The notes beneath the pieces were generated by a model. That model did no database searches. It saw only the letters and a program-made list of their open reading frames with translations, and was not told where the DNA came from. DNA of 25,969 bases from positions 1 to 25,969 of the forward strand of contig JBNGIS010006482.1 in assembly GCA_049999725.1 (NCBI GenBank), in the 5' to 3' direction. Shown in pieces: positions 1 to 13,412 of this stretch (its first letter is position 1; each line of letters starts with the position of its first letter). A program made the position numbers and the translations under genes. The DNA is from Haplomitrium mnioides (lineage: Eukaryota; Marchantiophyta; Haplomitriopsida; Calobryales).

Positions 1-199
1 TAACTATTGTGCATACTATTGTACGCGTTACTAAACTACTGTGCATGTTATTGTACCCATCTATTTTCACTCTTTCAACTCGGTAATTACTGTGCATGCT
101 ATTGTATTCGTATCTTAACTACTGTTCATGTTATTGTATTCGTATCGTAACTACTGTGCATGCTATTGTACCCATCTATTATCACTCTTTCAACCCGGT

Positions 200-640
200 A
201 ACTACTGTGCATGCTATTGTACCCGGAACTAAACTACTGTGCATGGTATTGTACCCATCTATTGTCACTCTTTCAACCCGCAAACTACTGTGCATGCTAT
301 TGTACCCAGTAACTAAGCTACTGTGCATGCTATTAAACCATCTATTATCACTCTTTCAACCCGGTAACTACTTTGCATGCCATTGTACCTGTAACTAAAC
401 TACTGTGCATGCTATTGTACCCATCTATTATCACTCTTTCAACCTGGTAACTACTGTGCATGCTATTGTATTCGTATCTTAACTACTGTGCATGCTATTG
501 TCCCCATCTATTATCACTCTTTCAACCCGGTAACTACATTGCATGCTATTGTACCCGGAACTAAACTACTGTGCATGGTATTGTACCCATCTATTGTCAC
601 TTTTTCAACCCGCAAACTACTGTGCATGCTATTGTACCCG
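200..640. repeat. 332-bp local duplication (4 x 83 bp) in the left domain
   Basis: The unusual join ACCCGGAACTAAACTACTG, followed by GCATGGTATTG, ATCTATTGTCAC and a CCCGCAAACTACTG join, occurs at 221 and again at 553. The spacing of 332 bp equals four 83-bp composite units. Sharing several rare variants in the same order shows a segmental duplication and not chance similarity of monomers. A comparable event is seen at 2001 and 2332 (331 bp), where ACCGTAACTAAACTACTGAGC is repeated. Confidence 0.8.
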
Positions 641-2052
641 TAACTAAACTATTGTGCATGCTATTGTGCCCATCTATTATCACTCTTTCAAGCCGGTAAC
701 TACTGTGCATGCTATTGTACCCGTAACTAAACTACTGTGCATGCTATTGTACCCATCTATTATCACTCTTTCAACCCGGTAACTACTGTGCATGCTATTG
801 TACCCGTAACTAAATTATTGTGCATGCTGTTGTGCATATCTATTATCACTCTTTCAAGCCGGTAACTACTGTGCATGCTATTGTACCCATCTATTGTCAC
901 TCTTTTAACCCGGTAACTACTCTGCATGCTATTGTAACGTAACTAAACTATTGTGCATGATATTGTACCCATCTATTATCACTCTTTCAACCTGGTAACT
1001 ACTATGCATGCTATTGTACCCGTAACTAAAGTACTGTGCATTTTATTTTTCCCATCTATTTTCACTCTTTCAACCCGGTAACTAATAGGCATGCTATTGT
1101 ACCCGGTAAGTACTGTGCATGCTATTCAACCCATCTATTATCACTCTTTCAACCCGATAACTACTGTGCATGCTATTGTACCTGTAACTAAACTATTGTG
1201 CATGCTATTGTACCCATCTATTATCACTCTTTCAATCCGGTAACCACTGTGCATGATATTGTACCCGTAACTAAACTACTGTGCATGCTATTATACCCAT
1301 CTATTATCACTCTTTCAAGCTGGTAACTAATGTGCATGCTACTGTACCCGGTAACTACTGTCCATGCTATTGAACCCATCTATTATCACTCTTTCAACCC
1401 GGTAACTACAATGCATGCTATTCTACCCGTAACTAAACTACTGTGCATGCTATTGTACCTGTAACTAAACTATTGTGCATGCTATTGTACCCATCTATTA
1501 TCACTCTTTCAACCCGGTAACTACTGTAAATGCTTCTGTACTCGAAACTATACTACTGTGCATGCTATTGTACCCATCTATTATCACTCTTTCAACCCGC
1601 AAACTACTATGCATGCTATTGTACCCTTACTAAACTATTGTGCATGCTATTGTACCCATCTATTATCACTCTTTTTAGCGAGTAACTACTGTGCATGCTA
1701 TTCTACCCATCTATTATCACTCTTTCAACCCGGTAACTACTGTGCAAGTTATTGTACCCGTAAGTAAACTACTGTGCATGCTATTGTAGCCATCTATTAT
1801 CACTCTTTCAACCCGGTAACTAATGTGCATGTTATTGTACCCGGTAACTACTCTGCATGCTATTGTACTTGTAACTAAACTACTGTGCATGCTATTGTAC
1901 CCATATATTATCACTCTTTCAACCCGGTAACTACTGTGCATGCTATTGTATCCATCTATTATCACTCTTTCAACCCGGTAACTACTGTGCATGCTATTGT
2001 ACCGTAACTAAACTACTGAGCATGCTATTGTACCCATCTATTATCACTCTTT

Positions 2053-3310
2053 CAAGCCGGTAACTACTGTGCATGCCATTGTACCTGTAACTGAACTATT
2101 GTGCATGGTATTGTACCCATCTATTATCACTCATTCAACCCGGTAACTACTGTGCATGCTATTGTATTCGTATCTTAACTACTGTGCATGCTATTGTACC
2201 CATCTATTATCACTATTTCAACCCGGTAACTACTGTGCATGCTATTGTACCCGGAACGAAACTACTATCCATGCTATTGTACCCATCTATTATCACTCTT
2301 TCAACCCGGTAACTACTGTGCATGCTATTGTACCGTAACTAAACTACTGAGCATGCTACTGTACCCATCTATTATCACTCTTTCAAACCGGTAACTACTG
2401 TGCATGCTATTGTACCCATCTATTATCAGTCTTTCAAGCCGGTAACTACTGTACATGCTATTGCACCTGTAACTAAACTACTGTCCATGCTATTGTACCC
2501 ATCTATTATCACTCCTTCAACCCGGTAACTATTGTGCATGCTATTGTACCGTAACTAAACTACTGTGCATGCTTTTGAACCCATCCATTATATCTCTTTC
2601 AACCTGGTAACTATTGTGCATGCTATTGTACCTGTAACCAAAGTACTGCGCATGCTATTGTACCCATCTATTATCACTCTTTCAATTAGGTAACTACTGT
2701 GCATGCTATTGTACCCGTAACTAAACTACTGTGCATGCTATTGTACCCATCTATTATCACTCTTTCAACCCGGTAACTACTGTGCATGCTATTGTGCCCG
2801 TAAGTAAACTACTGTGCATGCTTTTGTACCCATCTATTATCACTCTTTCAACCCAGTAACTACTGTGCATGCTATTGTGCCCGTAACTAAACTACTCTGC
2901 ATGCTATTGTACGCATCTATTTTCACTCTTTCAACCCGGTAACTACTGTGCATTCTATTGTACCCAGTAACTAAACTACTGTGCACGCTATTGAACCCAT
3001 CTATTATCACTCTTTCAAGCCGGTAACTACAGTGCATGCCATTGTACCTGTAACTGAACTACTGTGCATGCTATTGTACCCATCTATTATCACTCTTTCA
3101 ACCCGGTAACTACTGTGCATGCTATTATATTCGTATCTTAACTACTGTGCATGCTATTGTACCCATCTATTATCACTATTTCAACCCAGTAACTACTGTG
3201 CATGCTATTGTACCCGTAACGAAACTACTATGCATGCTATTTTACCCATCTATTGTCACTCTTTCAACCCGGTAACTACTGTGCATGCTATTGTACTCGG
3301 TACCTAAACA
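2053..3310. repeat. 963-bp higher-order repeat, two visible copies (left domain)
   Basis: CAAGCCGGTAACTAC followed by GCATGCCATTGTACCTG and TAACTGAACTA occurs at 2053 and 3016. The TATTCGTATCTTAAC variant that follows occurs at 2161-2175 and 3124-3138. Both landmarks are 963 bp apart, so the order of variant monomers has been copied as a block. After the second landmark both copies share an ACGAAACTACTAT join. A third copy in register, near 3979, is not seen. Confidence 0.75.
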
Positions 3311-4310
3311 ATTTACATGCTATTCTTCCCATCTATTATCACTCGTTCAACCCAGTAACTACTGTGCATGCTATTGTACTTGGTACCTAAACTAGTGTGC
3401 ATGCTATTGTTCCCATCTATTATCACTCTTTCAACCCGGTAATTACTGTGCATGCTATTGTACCCGTAACTAAACTACTGTGCATGTTCTTGTACCTATC
3501 TATTATCACTCTTTCAATCCGGTAACTACTGTGCATTCTACTGTACCGAGTAATAAAAGTACTGTAAATGCTATTGTACCCATCCATTATCACTATTTCA
3601 ACAAGGTAACTACTATGCATGCTATTGTACCTGTAACTAAACTACTGTGCATGCTATTGTACCCATCTATTATCACTCTTCCAACCCGGTAACTACTGTG
3701 CATGCTATTGTATTCGTAACTTAACTACTAGGCATGCTATTGTACCCATCTATTATCACTCTTTCAATCCGGTAACTACTGTGCATGCTATTGTACCCGT
3801 AACTAAACTACTGTGCATGCTATTGTACCCATCTATTATCACTCTTTCAACCTGGTAACTACTGTGCATGCTATTGTAATCGGTACCTAACCTACTGTGC
3901 ATGCTATTGTTCCCATCTATTATCACTCTTTCAACACGGTAACTACTGTGCACGCTATTGTTCCCATCTATTATCACTCTTTCAACCCGGTAACTACTGT
4001 GCATGATTGTTCCCATCTATTATCACTCTTTCAACCCGGTAACTACTGTGCATGCTATTGCACCCGTAAATAATCTACTGTGCTTGCTATTGTACGCATC
4101 TATTATCACTCTTTCAACCCGGTAACTACTGTGCATACTATTGTACCCGTAACTAAACTATTGTGTATGCAATTGTACCTATCTATTATCTCTCTTTCAA
4201 CCAGGTAACTACTGTGCATGCCATTGTACCCGTAACTAAACTATTGTGCATGCTTATGTACCCATCTATTATCACTCTTTCAACCCAATAACTATTGTGC
4301 ATGCTATTGT
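3300..4310. repeat. Transition zone between GTACCC-type and GTTCCC-type monomers
   Basis: Isolated GTTCCC monomers appear near 3409, 3908, 3958 and 4008 among GTACCC monomers and 32-bp short monomers. Between about 4057 and 4260 the sequence is GTACCC-type again (GTACGC, GTACCC, GTACCT). From about 4308 onward the full monomers are nearly all GTTCCC-type and the TAAAC-bearing short monomer is gone. The interleaving suggests exchange between the two homogenisation domains instead of a single breakpoint. Confidence 0.75.
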
Positions 4311-7300
4311 TCCCATCTATTATCACTCTCTCGACCCGGTAACTACTGTGCAAGCTATTGTACCCATCTTTTATCATTCTTTCAACCAAGTAACTACTCT
4401 TCATGTTATTGTTCTCATCTATTATCACTCTTTCAACCCGTTAAATACTGTGCATGTTATTGTTCCCATGGATTATCTCTCTTTTAACCCGTTAACTACT
4501 GTGCATATTATTGTTCCCATGGATTATCACTCTTTCAACCCAGTAACTACTGTGCATGCTATTGTCCCCATATCTTATCACTCTTTCAACCCGGTAACTA
4601 TTGTGCATGCTATTGTTCCCATCTATTATCACTCTTTCAACCCGGTAACTTTTGTGTATGCTATTGTTATAGTCTATTATCACTCTTTCAATCCAGTAAC
4701 TACTATGCATGGTATTGTTTCCATTTATTATAACTCTTTTAAGCCGGTAACTACTGTGCATGCTATTGTTCCCATCTGTTATCACTCTTTCAACCCAATA
4801 ATTGCTATGCATGCTATTGTACCCGGTAACTACTGTGCATGATATTGTTCCCATCTATTATCAATCTTTCAAACCGGTAACTACTGTGCATGCTATTGTT
4901 CCCATCGATTATCACTCTTTGAACCCGGTGACTAGTGTGGATGCTTTTTTTTGCCATCTATTATCACTCTTTCAACACGGTAAATATTGTGCATGCTATT
5001 GTTCCCATCTATTGTCACTCTTTCAACCCGATAACTACTATGCATGCTATTGTTCCAGTCTATTATCACTCTTTCAATTAGGTAACTATTGTGCATACTA
5101 TTGTTCGAGTTTATTGTCACTTTTCCAACCCGGTAACTACTATGCATGTTATTGTTCCCATCTATTATCACTCTTTCAACCCGATAACCACTGTACATTC
5201 TATTGTTCCCATTAATTATCACTCTTTCAACCCGGTAACTACTGTGCATGCCATTGTTCCTTTTTATTATCACTCTTTCAACACGGTTACTACTCTTCAT
5301 GATATTGAATCCGATAACTACTGTACATGCTATTGTTCATGTCTATTATCACTCTATCAACCCAATAACTACTGTGCATGATGTTGTTCCCATCTATTAT
5401 CACTCTTTCAACTCGGTAACTACAGTGCATGCTATTCTTCCCATCTATTATCACTCTTTCAACCCGGTAACTACTTTGCATGCTATTGTTCCATCTATTA
5501 TCACTCTTTCAACCCGGTATCTATTGTGCATGCTATTGTACCCGGTAACTACTATGCATGCTATTGTTTCCATCTATTATCACTCTTTCAACGCAACAAC
5601 TACTATCAATGCTATTGTTTGCATCTACTATCACTCTTTCAACAAAATAACTACAGTGCATGCTATTGTCCCCATCGATTATCACTCTTCCAATCTGGTA
5701 CCTACTCTACATGTTATTGTTCCCATCTATTATCACTCTTTGAACCTGGTAACTTCTGTACATGCTATTGTTCGCATCCATTATCACTTTTTCAACCCGG
5801 TGACTATTGTGCATGCCATCATTCAAGTCGATTATCACTCTTTCAACTAGGTAACTACTGTGCATACTAATGTTCGAGTCTATTATCACTCTTTCAACCC
5901 GGTAACTACTGTGCATGCTAATTTTGCCATCTATTATCACTATTTCAACCCGATAACTACTGTGCATTCTATTGTTCCCATTTATTATCATTCTTTCAAC
6001 CCGGTAACTACTGTGCATGCTATTGTTCCAGTCTATTATCAGTCTTTCAACCCGGTTACTACTGTGCATGCTATTGTTCCCATCTATTATCATTACTTCA
6101 ACCCGGTAACTACTGTGCATGTTATTGTTCCCATGGATTATCACTCTTTTAACCCGGTTACTACTGTGCATGCTATTGTTTTCATCTCTTATCACTCTTT
6201 CAACCCGGTAACTATTGTGCATGCTATTGTTCCCATCTATTATCACTCTTTCAACCAGGTAACTACTCTCCATGCTATTGTTCTAGTGTATTATCACTCT
6301 TTCAACCTAGTAACTACTGTACATGCTATTGTTCCCATCTATTATAACTCTTTCAAGCCGGGAACTACACTGCATGTTATTGTTACAGTCTATTATCACT
6401 CTTTCAACCAAGTAATTGCTGTGCATGCTATTGTTCCCATCCATTATAACTCTTTCAAGCAGTAACTACTGTGCATGCTATTGTTCCCATCTATTATCAC
6501 TCGTTCAACCCGATAACTACTGTGCATGCTACTGTTCCCATCTATTATCACTCTTTCAACCCAGTTACTGCTGTGCATGCTATTGTACCCAGTAACTACT
6601 GTGCATGCTACTGTTCCCATCTATTATCAATCTTTCAACCCAATAGATACTGTGCATGCTATAGTTCAGATCGATAATCACTCTTTGAACACGGTAACTA
6701 CTGTACATGCTATTGTTCCAATCCATTATCACTCTATAAACCCGATAACTATTGTGCATGGCATCATTCAAGTCTATTATCACTCTTTCAACCAGGTAAC
6801 TACTGTGCATACTAATGTTCGAGTCTATTATCAGTTTTTCAACCCAGTAACTACAGCGCATGCTATTGCTCCAGTCCATTATCACTCTTTCAACCCGGTA
6901 CCTACTGTGCATGCTATTGTTCCCATCTATTATCACTCTTTCAACCCGATAACTATTCTGCATGCTATTATACCCGGGAACTACTGTGGCTGCTATTGTT
7001 CCCATTTATTATCACTCTTTCAACTCGGTAACTACTGTGCATTCTATTGTTCCCATTTATTTTCACTCTCTCAACCCAGTAACTACTGTGCATGCTATTG
7101 TTCCAGTCTATTATCACTCTTTCAACCCGATTACTATTGTGCATTCTATTGTTCCTATTTATTATCATTCCTTCAACCCGATAACTACTATGCATGCTAT
7201 TGTTCCTGTCTATTATCAGTCTTTCAACCCGGTAACTACTGTGCATGCTATTGTTCCCATCCATTATCACTCATTCAACCCGATAACTACTCTACATGCT

Positions 7301-8534
7301 ATTGTTCCCATCTATTATCACTCTTTCAACCCAGTAACTACTGTGCATGCTATTGTTCTCATTTATTATCACTCTTTCAACCCGGTAACTAATGTGCTTG
7401 CTATTGTTACAGTCTATTATCACTCTTTTAACCCAGTAACTTTTGTGCATGCTATTGTTCCCATCTATTATAACTCTTTCAAGCCAGTAACTACTGTGCA
7501 TGATATTGTTGCCAACTATTATCACTCTTTCAACCCACTAACTGCTATGCATGCTATTGTACCCAGCAACTACTGTGCATAATATTGTTCCCATCTATTA
7601 TCAATCTTTCAAACTCGTAACTACTGTGCATGCTATTGTTCCCATCGATTATCACTGTTAGAACCGGGTACCTACTGTCCATGCTATTGTTCCCATCTAT
7701 TATCACTCTTTTAACTCGGTAACTATTGTGCATGCCATCATTCAAGTCTATTATCACTCTTTCATCTTGGTAACTACCTTGCATACTAAAGTTCGAGTCT
7801 ATTATCACTCTTTCAACCAGGTAACTACTGTGCATGCTATTGTTCCCATCTTTTATCACTCTTTCAACTCGATAACTATTCCGCATGCTATTGTATTTGG
7901 TAACTATTGTGCATACTATTGTTCCCATCTATTATCACTCTTTCAACCCGGTAACTACTGTGCATGCTATTGTTCTGGTCTATTATCACTCTTTCAACCC
8001 GATAACTACTATGTATGCTATTGTACCCATCTATTATCACTCTTTCAACTCGGTAACTACTGTGCATGCTATTGTTCTAGTCTATTATCACTCTTTCCAC
8101 CCGGTGACTACTGTGCATGCTATTGTTCCCCTCTATTATCACTCTTTCAACATGGTAACTACTGTGCATGCTATTGTTCGAGTCTATTATCACTCTTTCA
8201 ACCCGGATACTACTCTACATGCTATTGTACTCGGTAACTACTGTGCATGCTATTGTTCCTGTCTATTGTCACTCTTTCAACCCGGTAACTACTGTGCATG
8301 CTATTGTTCCCATCTATTATCACTCTTTCAACCCGATAACTACTGTGCATGTTATTGCTCCCATTAATTATCACTCTTTCAACCCAGTTACTACTGTGCA
8401 TGCTATTGTTCTTGTCTATTATCACTCTTTTAACCCGGTTACTACTCTGCATGCTATTGTTCCAGTCCATTATCACTCTTTCAACCTGGTAACTATTGTG
8501 CATGCTATTGTTCCAGTCTATTATCACTCTTTCA

Positions 8535-8544
8535 NNNNNNNNNN
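8535..8544. other. Assembly gap (10 N)
   Basis: Ten N interrupt a monomer between TCACTCTTTCA and CTCTTTCAACCC. The same monomer position is reached at 8527 and 8545, only 18 bp apart, while intact sequence would give 0 or a multiple of 51. The gap length is therefore a placeholder, and an unknown number of monomers may be missing. Confidence 0.95.
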
Positions 8545-11500
8545 CTCTTTCAACCCGGTAACTATTGTGCATGCTATTGTTCCAGTCTATTGTCACTCTT
8601 TCAACCCGGTAACTACTGGGCATGCTATTGTTCCCATCTATTATCACCTTTTCAAGCCAGTAACTATTGTGCATGCTATTGTTTCCATCTACTATCACTC
8701 TTTCAACCCGGTAACTATTGTTCATGCTATTGTTCCCATATATTATCACTCTTTCAACCCGTTAACTACTCTGCATGCTATTGCTCCCATTTATTATCAC
8801 TCTTTCAACCCGGTAACTGTTGTGCATGCTATTGTTATAGTCTATTATCACTCTTTCAACCCAGTAACTACTATGTATGCTATTGTTCCCATTTATTATA
8901 ACTCTTTCAAGCCGGTAACTACTGTCCATGTTATTGTTCCCATCTATTATCACTCTTTCAATCCAGTAACTGCTATGCATGCTATTGTACCCAGTAACTA
9001 CTGTGCATGATATTGTTCCCATTTATTATAACTCTTTCAAACCGGTAACTACTGTGCATGCTATTGTTCCCGTCGTTTATCACTCTTTGAACCCGGTAAC
9101 TAGTGTGCATGCTATTTTTGCCATCTGTTATCACTCTTTCAACACGGTAAATATTGTGCATGCTATTGTTCCCATCTATTATCACTCTTTCAACCCGGTA
9201 ACTACTATGGATGTTATTGTTCCAGTCTATTATCACTCTTTCAACCAAGTAACTACTGTGCATACTATTGTTCGAGTCTATTGTCACTTTTCCAACCTGG
9301 TCACTACTATGCATGTTATTGTTCCCATCTATTATCACTCTTTCAACCCGATCACTACTGTACATCCTATTGTTCCCATCTATTATCACTCTTTCAACCC
9401 GATAATTACTGTGCATGCTGTTGTTCCAATCTATTATCACTCTTTCAACCCGGTAACTACTGTGCATGCTATTGGTCCAGTATATTATCACTCTTTCAAC
9501 CCGGTAACTACTAGACATGCTATTGTTCCCATCTATTATGACCTTTTCAAGCCACTAACTATTGTGCATGCTATTCTTCCCATCTATTATCACTCTTTCA
9601 ACACGATAACTATTGTTCATGCTATTGTTCCTATCTATTATCACTCTTTGAACCCGTTAACTACTGTGCATGCTATTATTCCCATCCATTATCACTCTTT
9701 CAACCCGCCAACCACTGTTCATGATATTGAACCCGATAACTACTGTACATGCTATTGTTCATGTCTATTATCACTCTATCAACCCAGTAACTACTGTGCA
9801 TGATGTTGTTCCTATCTATTATCACTCTTTCAACTCGGTACCTACAGTGCATGCTATTCTTCCCATCTATTATCACTCTTTCAACCCGGTAACTACTGTG
9901 CATGCTATTGTTCCCATCTATTATCACTCTTTCAACCCGGTTACTATTGTGCATGCTATTGTACCCGGAAACTACTGTGCATGCTATTGTTTCCATGTAT
10001 TATTACTCTTTCAACCCAATAACTACTATCCATGCTATTGTTCGCATCTATTATCGCTCTTTCAACCCAATAACTACTGTGCATTCTATTGTTCCAAACG
10101 ACTATCACTCTTTCAACCTGGTACCTACTCTGCATGCTATTGTTCCAATATATTATCACTCTTTGAACTCGGTAACTACTGTACATGCTATTGTTCCCAT
10201 CCATTATCACTCTTTCAACCCGGTCACTATTGTGCATGCCATCATTCAAGTCGATTATCACTCTTTCAACCAGGTGTCTACTGTGCATACTAATGTTCGA
10301 GTCTATTATCACTCTTTCAACCCTTTAACTACTGTGCATGATATTTTTCCCATCTATTATCACTATTTCAACCCAATAACTAGTGTGCATTCTATTGTTC
10401 CCATTTATTATCACTCTTTCAACCCGGTAACTACTGTGCATGCTATTGTTCGAGTCTATTATCACTCTTTCAACCTAGTTACTGCTGTGCATGCTATTGT
10501 TCCCATCTATTATCACTCTTTCAATCCGGTAACTAATGTGCATGCTGATGTTTGAGTCTATTATCACTCTTTCAACCCGGTTACTACTCTACATGGTATT
10601 GTACCCGGTAACTAGTGTGCATGCTATAGTTCCGGTCTATTGTCAATCTTGCAACCCGATAACTATTGTTCATGCTATTGTTCCCATCTATTATCACTAT
10701 TTCAACCTGGTAACTACTGTGCATGCTATTGTTCCCATGGATTATCACTCTTTCAACCCGGTAACTACTGTGCATGTTATTGTTCCCATCTCTTATCACT
10801 CTTTCAACCCAAGAACTATTGTGCATGCTATTGTTCCCATCTATTATCACTCTTTCAACCCGGTAACTACTCTCTATGCTATTGTTCTAGTGTATTATCA
10901 CTTTTTCAACCTAGTAACTACTGTACATGCTATTGTTCCCATCTATTATAACTCTTTCAACCCGGTAACTACTGTGCATGCTATTGTTCCCATCTATTAT
11001 CACTCTTTCAACCCAGTGACTGCTATGCATGCTATTGTACCCAGTAACTACTATGCATGATATTGTTCCCATCTATTATCAATCTTTCAAACTCGTAACT
11101 ACTGTGCATGCTATTGTTCCCATTGATTATCACTCTTTGAACCGGGTACCTACTGTCCATGCTATTGTTCTCATCTATAATCACTCTTTTACCTCGGTAA
11201 CTATTGTGCATGCCATCATTCAAGTCTATTATCACTCTTTCATCTGGGTAACTACCTTGCATACTTAAGTTCGAGTCTATTCTCACTCTTTCAACCCGGT
11301 AACACCTGTGCCTTCTATTGTTCCCATCTTTTATCAATCTTTCAACTCGATAACTATTCTGCATGCTATTGTACTCGGTAACTATTGTGCATACTATTGT
11401 TCCCATCTATTATCACTTATTCAACCCGGTAACTACTATGCATGGTATTGTTCCGGTCTATTATCACTCTTTCAACCTGATAACTACTGTGTATGCTATT

Positions 11501-11770
11501 GTTCCCATCTATTATCAGTCTTTCAACCTGGTAACTACTGTGCATTCTTTTGTTCCCATTTATTATCACTCTTTCAACCCGGTAACTACTGTGCATGCTA
11601 TTGTTCTAGTCTATTATCACTCTTTCCACCCGGTTGCTACTGTGCATGCTATTGTTCCCATCTATTATCACTCTTTCAACCCAGTAACTACTGTAATGCT
11701 ATTGTTCGAGTCTATTATCACTCTTTCAACCCGGATACTACTCTACATGCTATTGTACCCGGTAACTACT

Positions 11771-11820
11771 GTGCATGCTATTGTTCCCCTCTATAGTGCA
11801 TGCTATTGTTCCCATCTATT
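11771..11820. repeat. Monomer with a private 26-bp deletion
   Basis: Successive GTGCATGCTATTG sites lie at 11771 and 11796, 25 bp apart where 51 is normal. The join TTCCCCTCTAT-AGTGC is at a different place from the 28-bp short-monomer join, so this is an independent deletion and not a member of the recurring short class. Just upstream, near 11694, another private 2-bp loss gives ACTGTAATGC. Confidence 0.85.
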
Positions 11821-12484
11821 ATCAATCTTTCAACCCAGCAACAACTCCGTATGTTATTGTTCCCATCTATTATCACTCTTTCAACTCAGTAACTATTGTG
11901 CATGCTATTGTACCCGGTAACTCTTGTGCATGCTATTGTTTCCATATATTATCACTCTTTTAACCCAATAACTATTGTCATTGCTATTGTTCGCATCTAT
12001 TATTACTCTTTCAACCCAATAACTACTGTGCATGCTATTGTTCCGATCGATTATCACTCTTTCAACATGGTAACTATTGTGCATGCTATTCTTCCCATAT
12101 ATTATCACTCTTTCAATCCGATAAGTATTGTGCATGCTATTGTTCCCATCTATTATCAAACTTTCAACCTGGTAACTCCTATGCATGTTATTTTCTTGTG
12201 TATTATCACTCTTTGAACCTAGTAACTATTGTGCATACCATTATTCCAGTCTATTATCACACTTTCAACTTGGTAACTACTCTCCATACTATTGTTCGAG
12301 TCTATTATCACTCTTTCAACCCGGTAACTACTTTGCATGCTATTGTTCCCATGTTTTATAACTCTTTCAACCCGGTAACTACAGTGCATGCTATTGTACC
12401 CGGTTACTACTGTGCATACTATTGTTCCTGTCTATCGTCACTCTTTCAACCCGGTACCTACTGTGCATGTTATTGTTCCCATGG

Positions 12485-12494
12485 NNNNNNNNNN
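12485..12494. other. Assembly gap (10 N)
   Basis: Ten N lie between CCCATGG and CTATTGTTCCC. About 35 bases would be needed to complete one monomer here, so ten is not the true size. The sequence on both sides is the same satellite. Confidence 0.95.
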
Positions 12495-12893
12495 CTATTG
12501 TTCCCATCTATTATCACTCTTTCAACCCGGTAACTACTGTGTATGTTATTGTTTCCATGGATTATCACTCTTTCAACCTTGTAACTACTGTGCATGCTAT
12601 TGTTCCCATGTGTTATCACTTTTTCAACCCGGTAACTATTGTGCATGCTATTGTTCCCATCTATTATCACTCTTCCAACCCGGTAACTACTATGCATGCT
12701 ATTGTTCCAGTCTATTATCATTCTTTCAACCAAGTAACTACTGTGCATACTAATGTTCGAGTCTATTATCACTTTTTGAACCCGGTAACTACTATGCATG
12801 TTATTGTTCCCATCTATTATCACTCTTTCAACATGATAAGTACTGTACATGCTCATGTTCCCATCTATTATCACTCTTTCAACCCGGTAGCTA

Positions 12894-13412
12894 TTGTGCA
12901 TGCTATTGTTCCAGTCTATTATCACTCTTCCAACCCGGTAACTACTGTGCATGCTATTGCTCCAGCCTATTATCACTCTTTCAACCCGGTAACTACTGTG
13001 CATGCTATTGTTCCCATCTATTATCACCTTTTTAAGCTAGTACCAATTGTGCATGCTATTGCTCCCATCTATTATCACTCTTTCAACCCGATAACTACTG
13101 CTCATGCTATTGTTCCCATCTATTATCACTCTTTCAACCTGTTAACTACTGTGCATGTTATTGTTCCCATCTATTATCACTCTTTCAACCCGGTAACACC
13201 TGTGCATGATATTGAACCCGATAACTATTGTGCATGCTATTGTTCCAGTCTATTATCACTAATCCAACCCGGTAACTACTGTGCATGCTATTGCTCCAGC
13301 CTATTATCACTCTTTCAACCCGGTAACTACTGTGCATGCTATTGTTCCTATCTATTATCACCTTTTTAAGCTAGTACCAATTGTGCATGCTATTGTTCCC
13401 ATCTATTATCAC
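12894..13412. repeat. Local duplication, two copies of about 185 bp offset by 334 bp
   Basis: About 12894-13078 is repeated at about 13228-13412. Both copies share TTCCAGTC, a TCCAACCC join, GCTCCAGCCTATTATC, and the rare run CACCTTTTTAAGCTAG followed by TACCAATTGTGC. The offset of 334 bp equals six 51-bp monomers plus one 28-bp monomer, the latter being the GATATTGAA landmark at 13208. The copies differ at only a few bases, for example TCACTCTTCC against TCACTAATCC, so the event looks relatively recent. Confidence 0.85.

Larger units (their letters stand above)
101..3720. repeat. Left-domain variant short monomers with TATTCGTATCTTAAC
   Basis: A distinctive short monomer with TATTCGTATCTTAACTACTG in place of the usual ACCCGTAACTAAAC join occurs near 104, 137 (CGTATCGTAAC), 471, 2165, 3128 and 3711 (CGTAACTTAAC). 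It is scattered among ordinary monomers and absent right of about 3.72 kb. The copies at 2165 and 3128 lie in matching surroundings 963 bp apart, so the variant works as a landmark for a larger duplication in the left domain. Confidence 0.8.
1..4280. repeat. Left domain: 83-bp composite satellite (51-bp plus 32-bp monomers, GTACCC type)
   Basis: In this domain the full monomer carries TATTGTACCC, where the rest of the window has TATTGTTCCC. It often alternates with a 32-bp short monomer that begins GTAACTAAACTACTGTGC. The short monomer lacks the ATCTATTATCACTCTTTC part and has 5 extra bases near its start (GTAAC-TAAAC-TACTG), probably a small tandem duplication. One full plus one short monomer gives 83 bp, and a 332-bp recurrence (4 x 83) is visible. 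The alternation is irregular: some stretches have two full or two short monomers in a row. Because 83 is not a multiple of 3, reading frames here are short. Divergence between copies looks higher than at the right end of the window. Confidence 0.9.
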
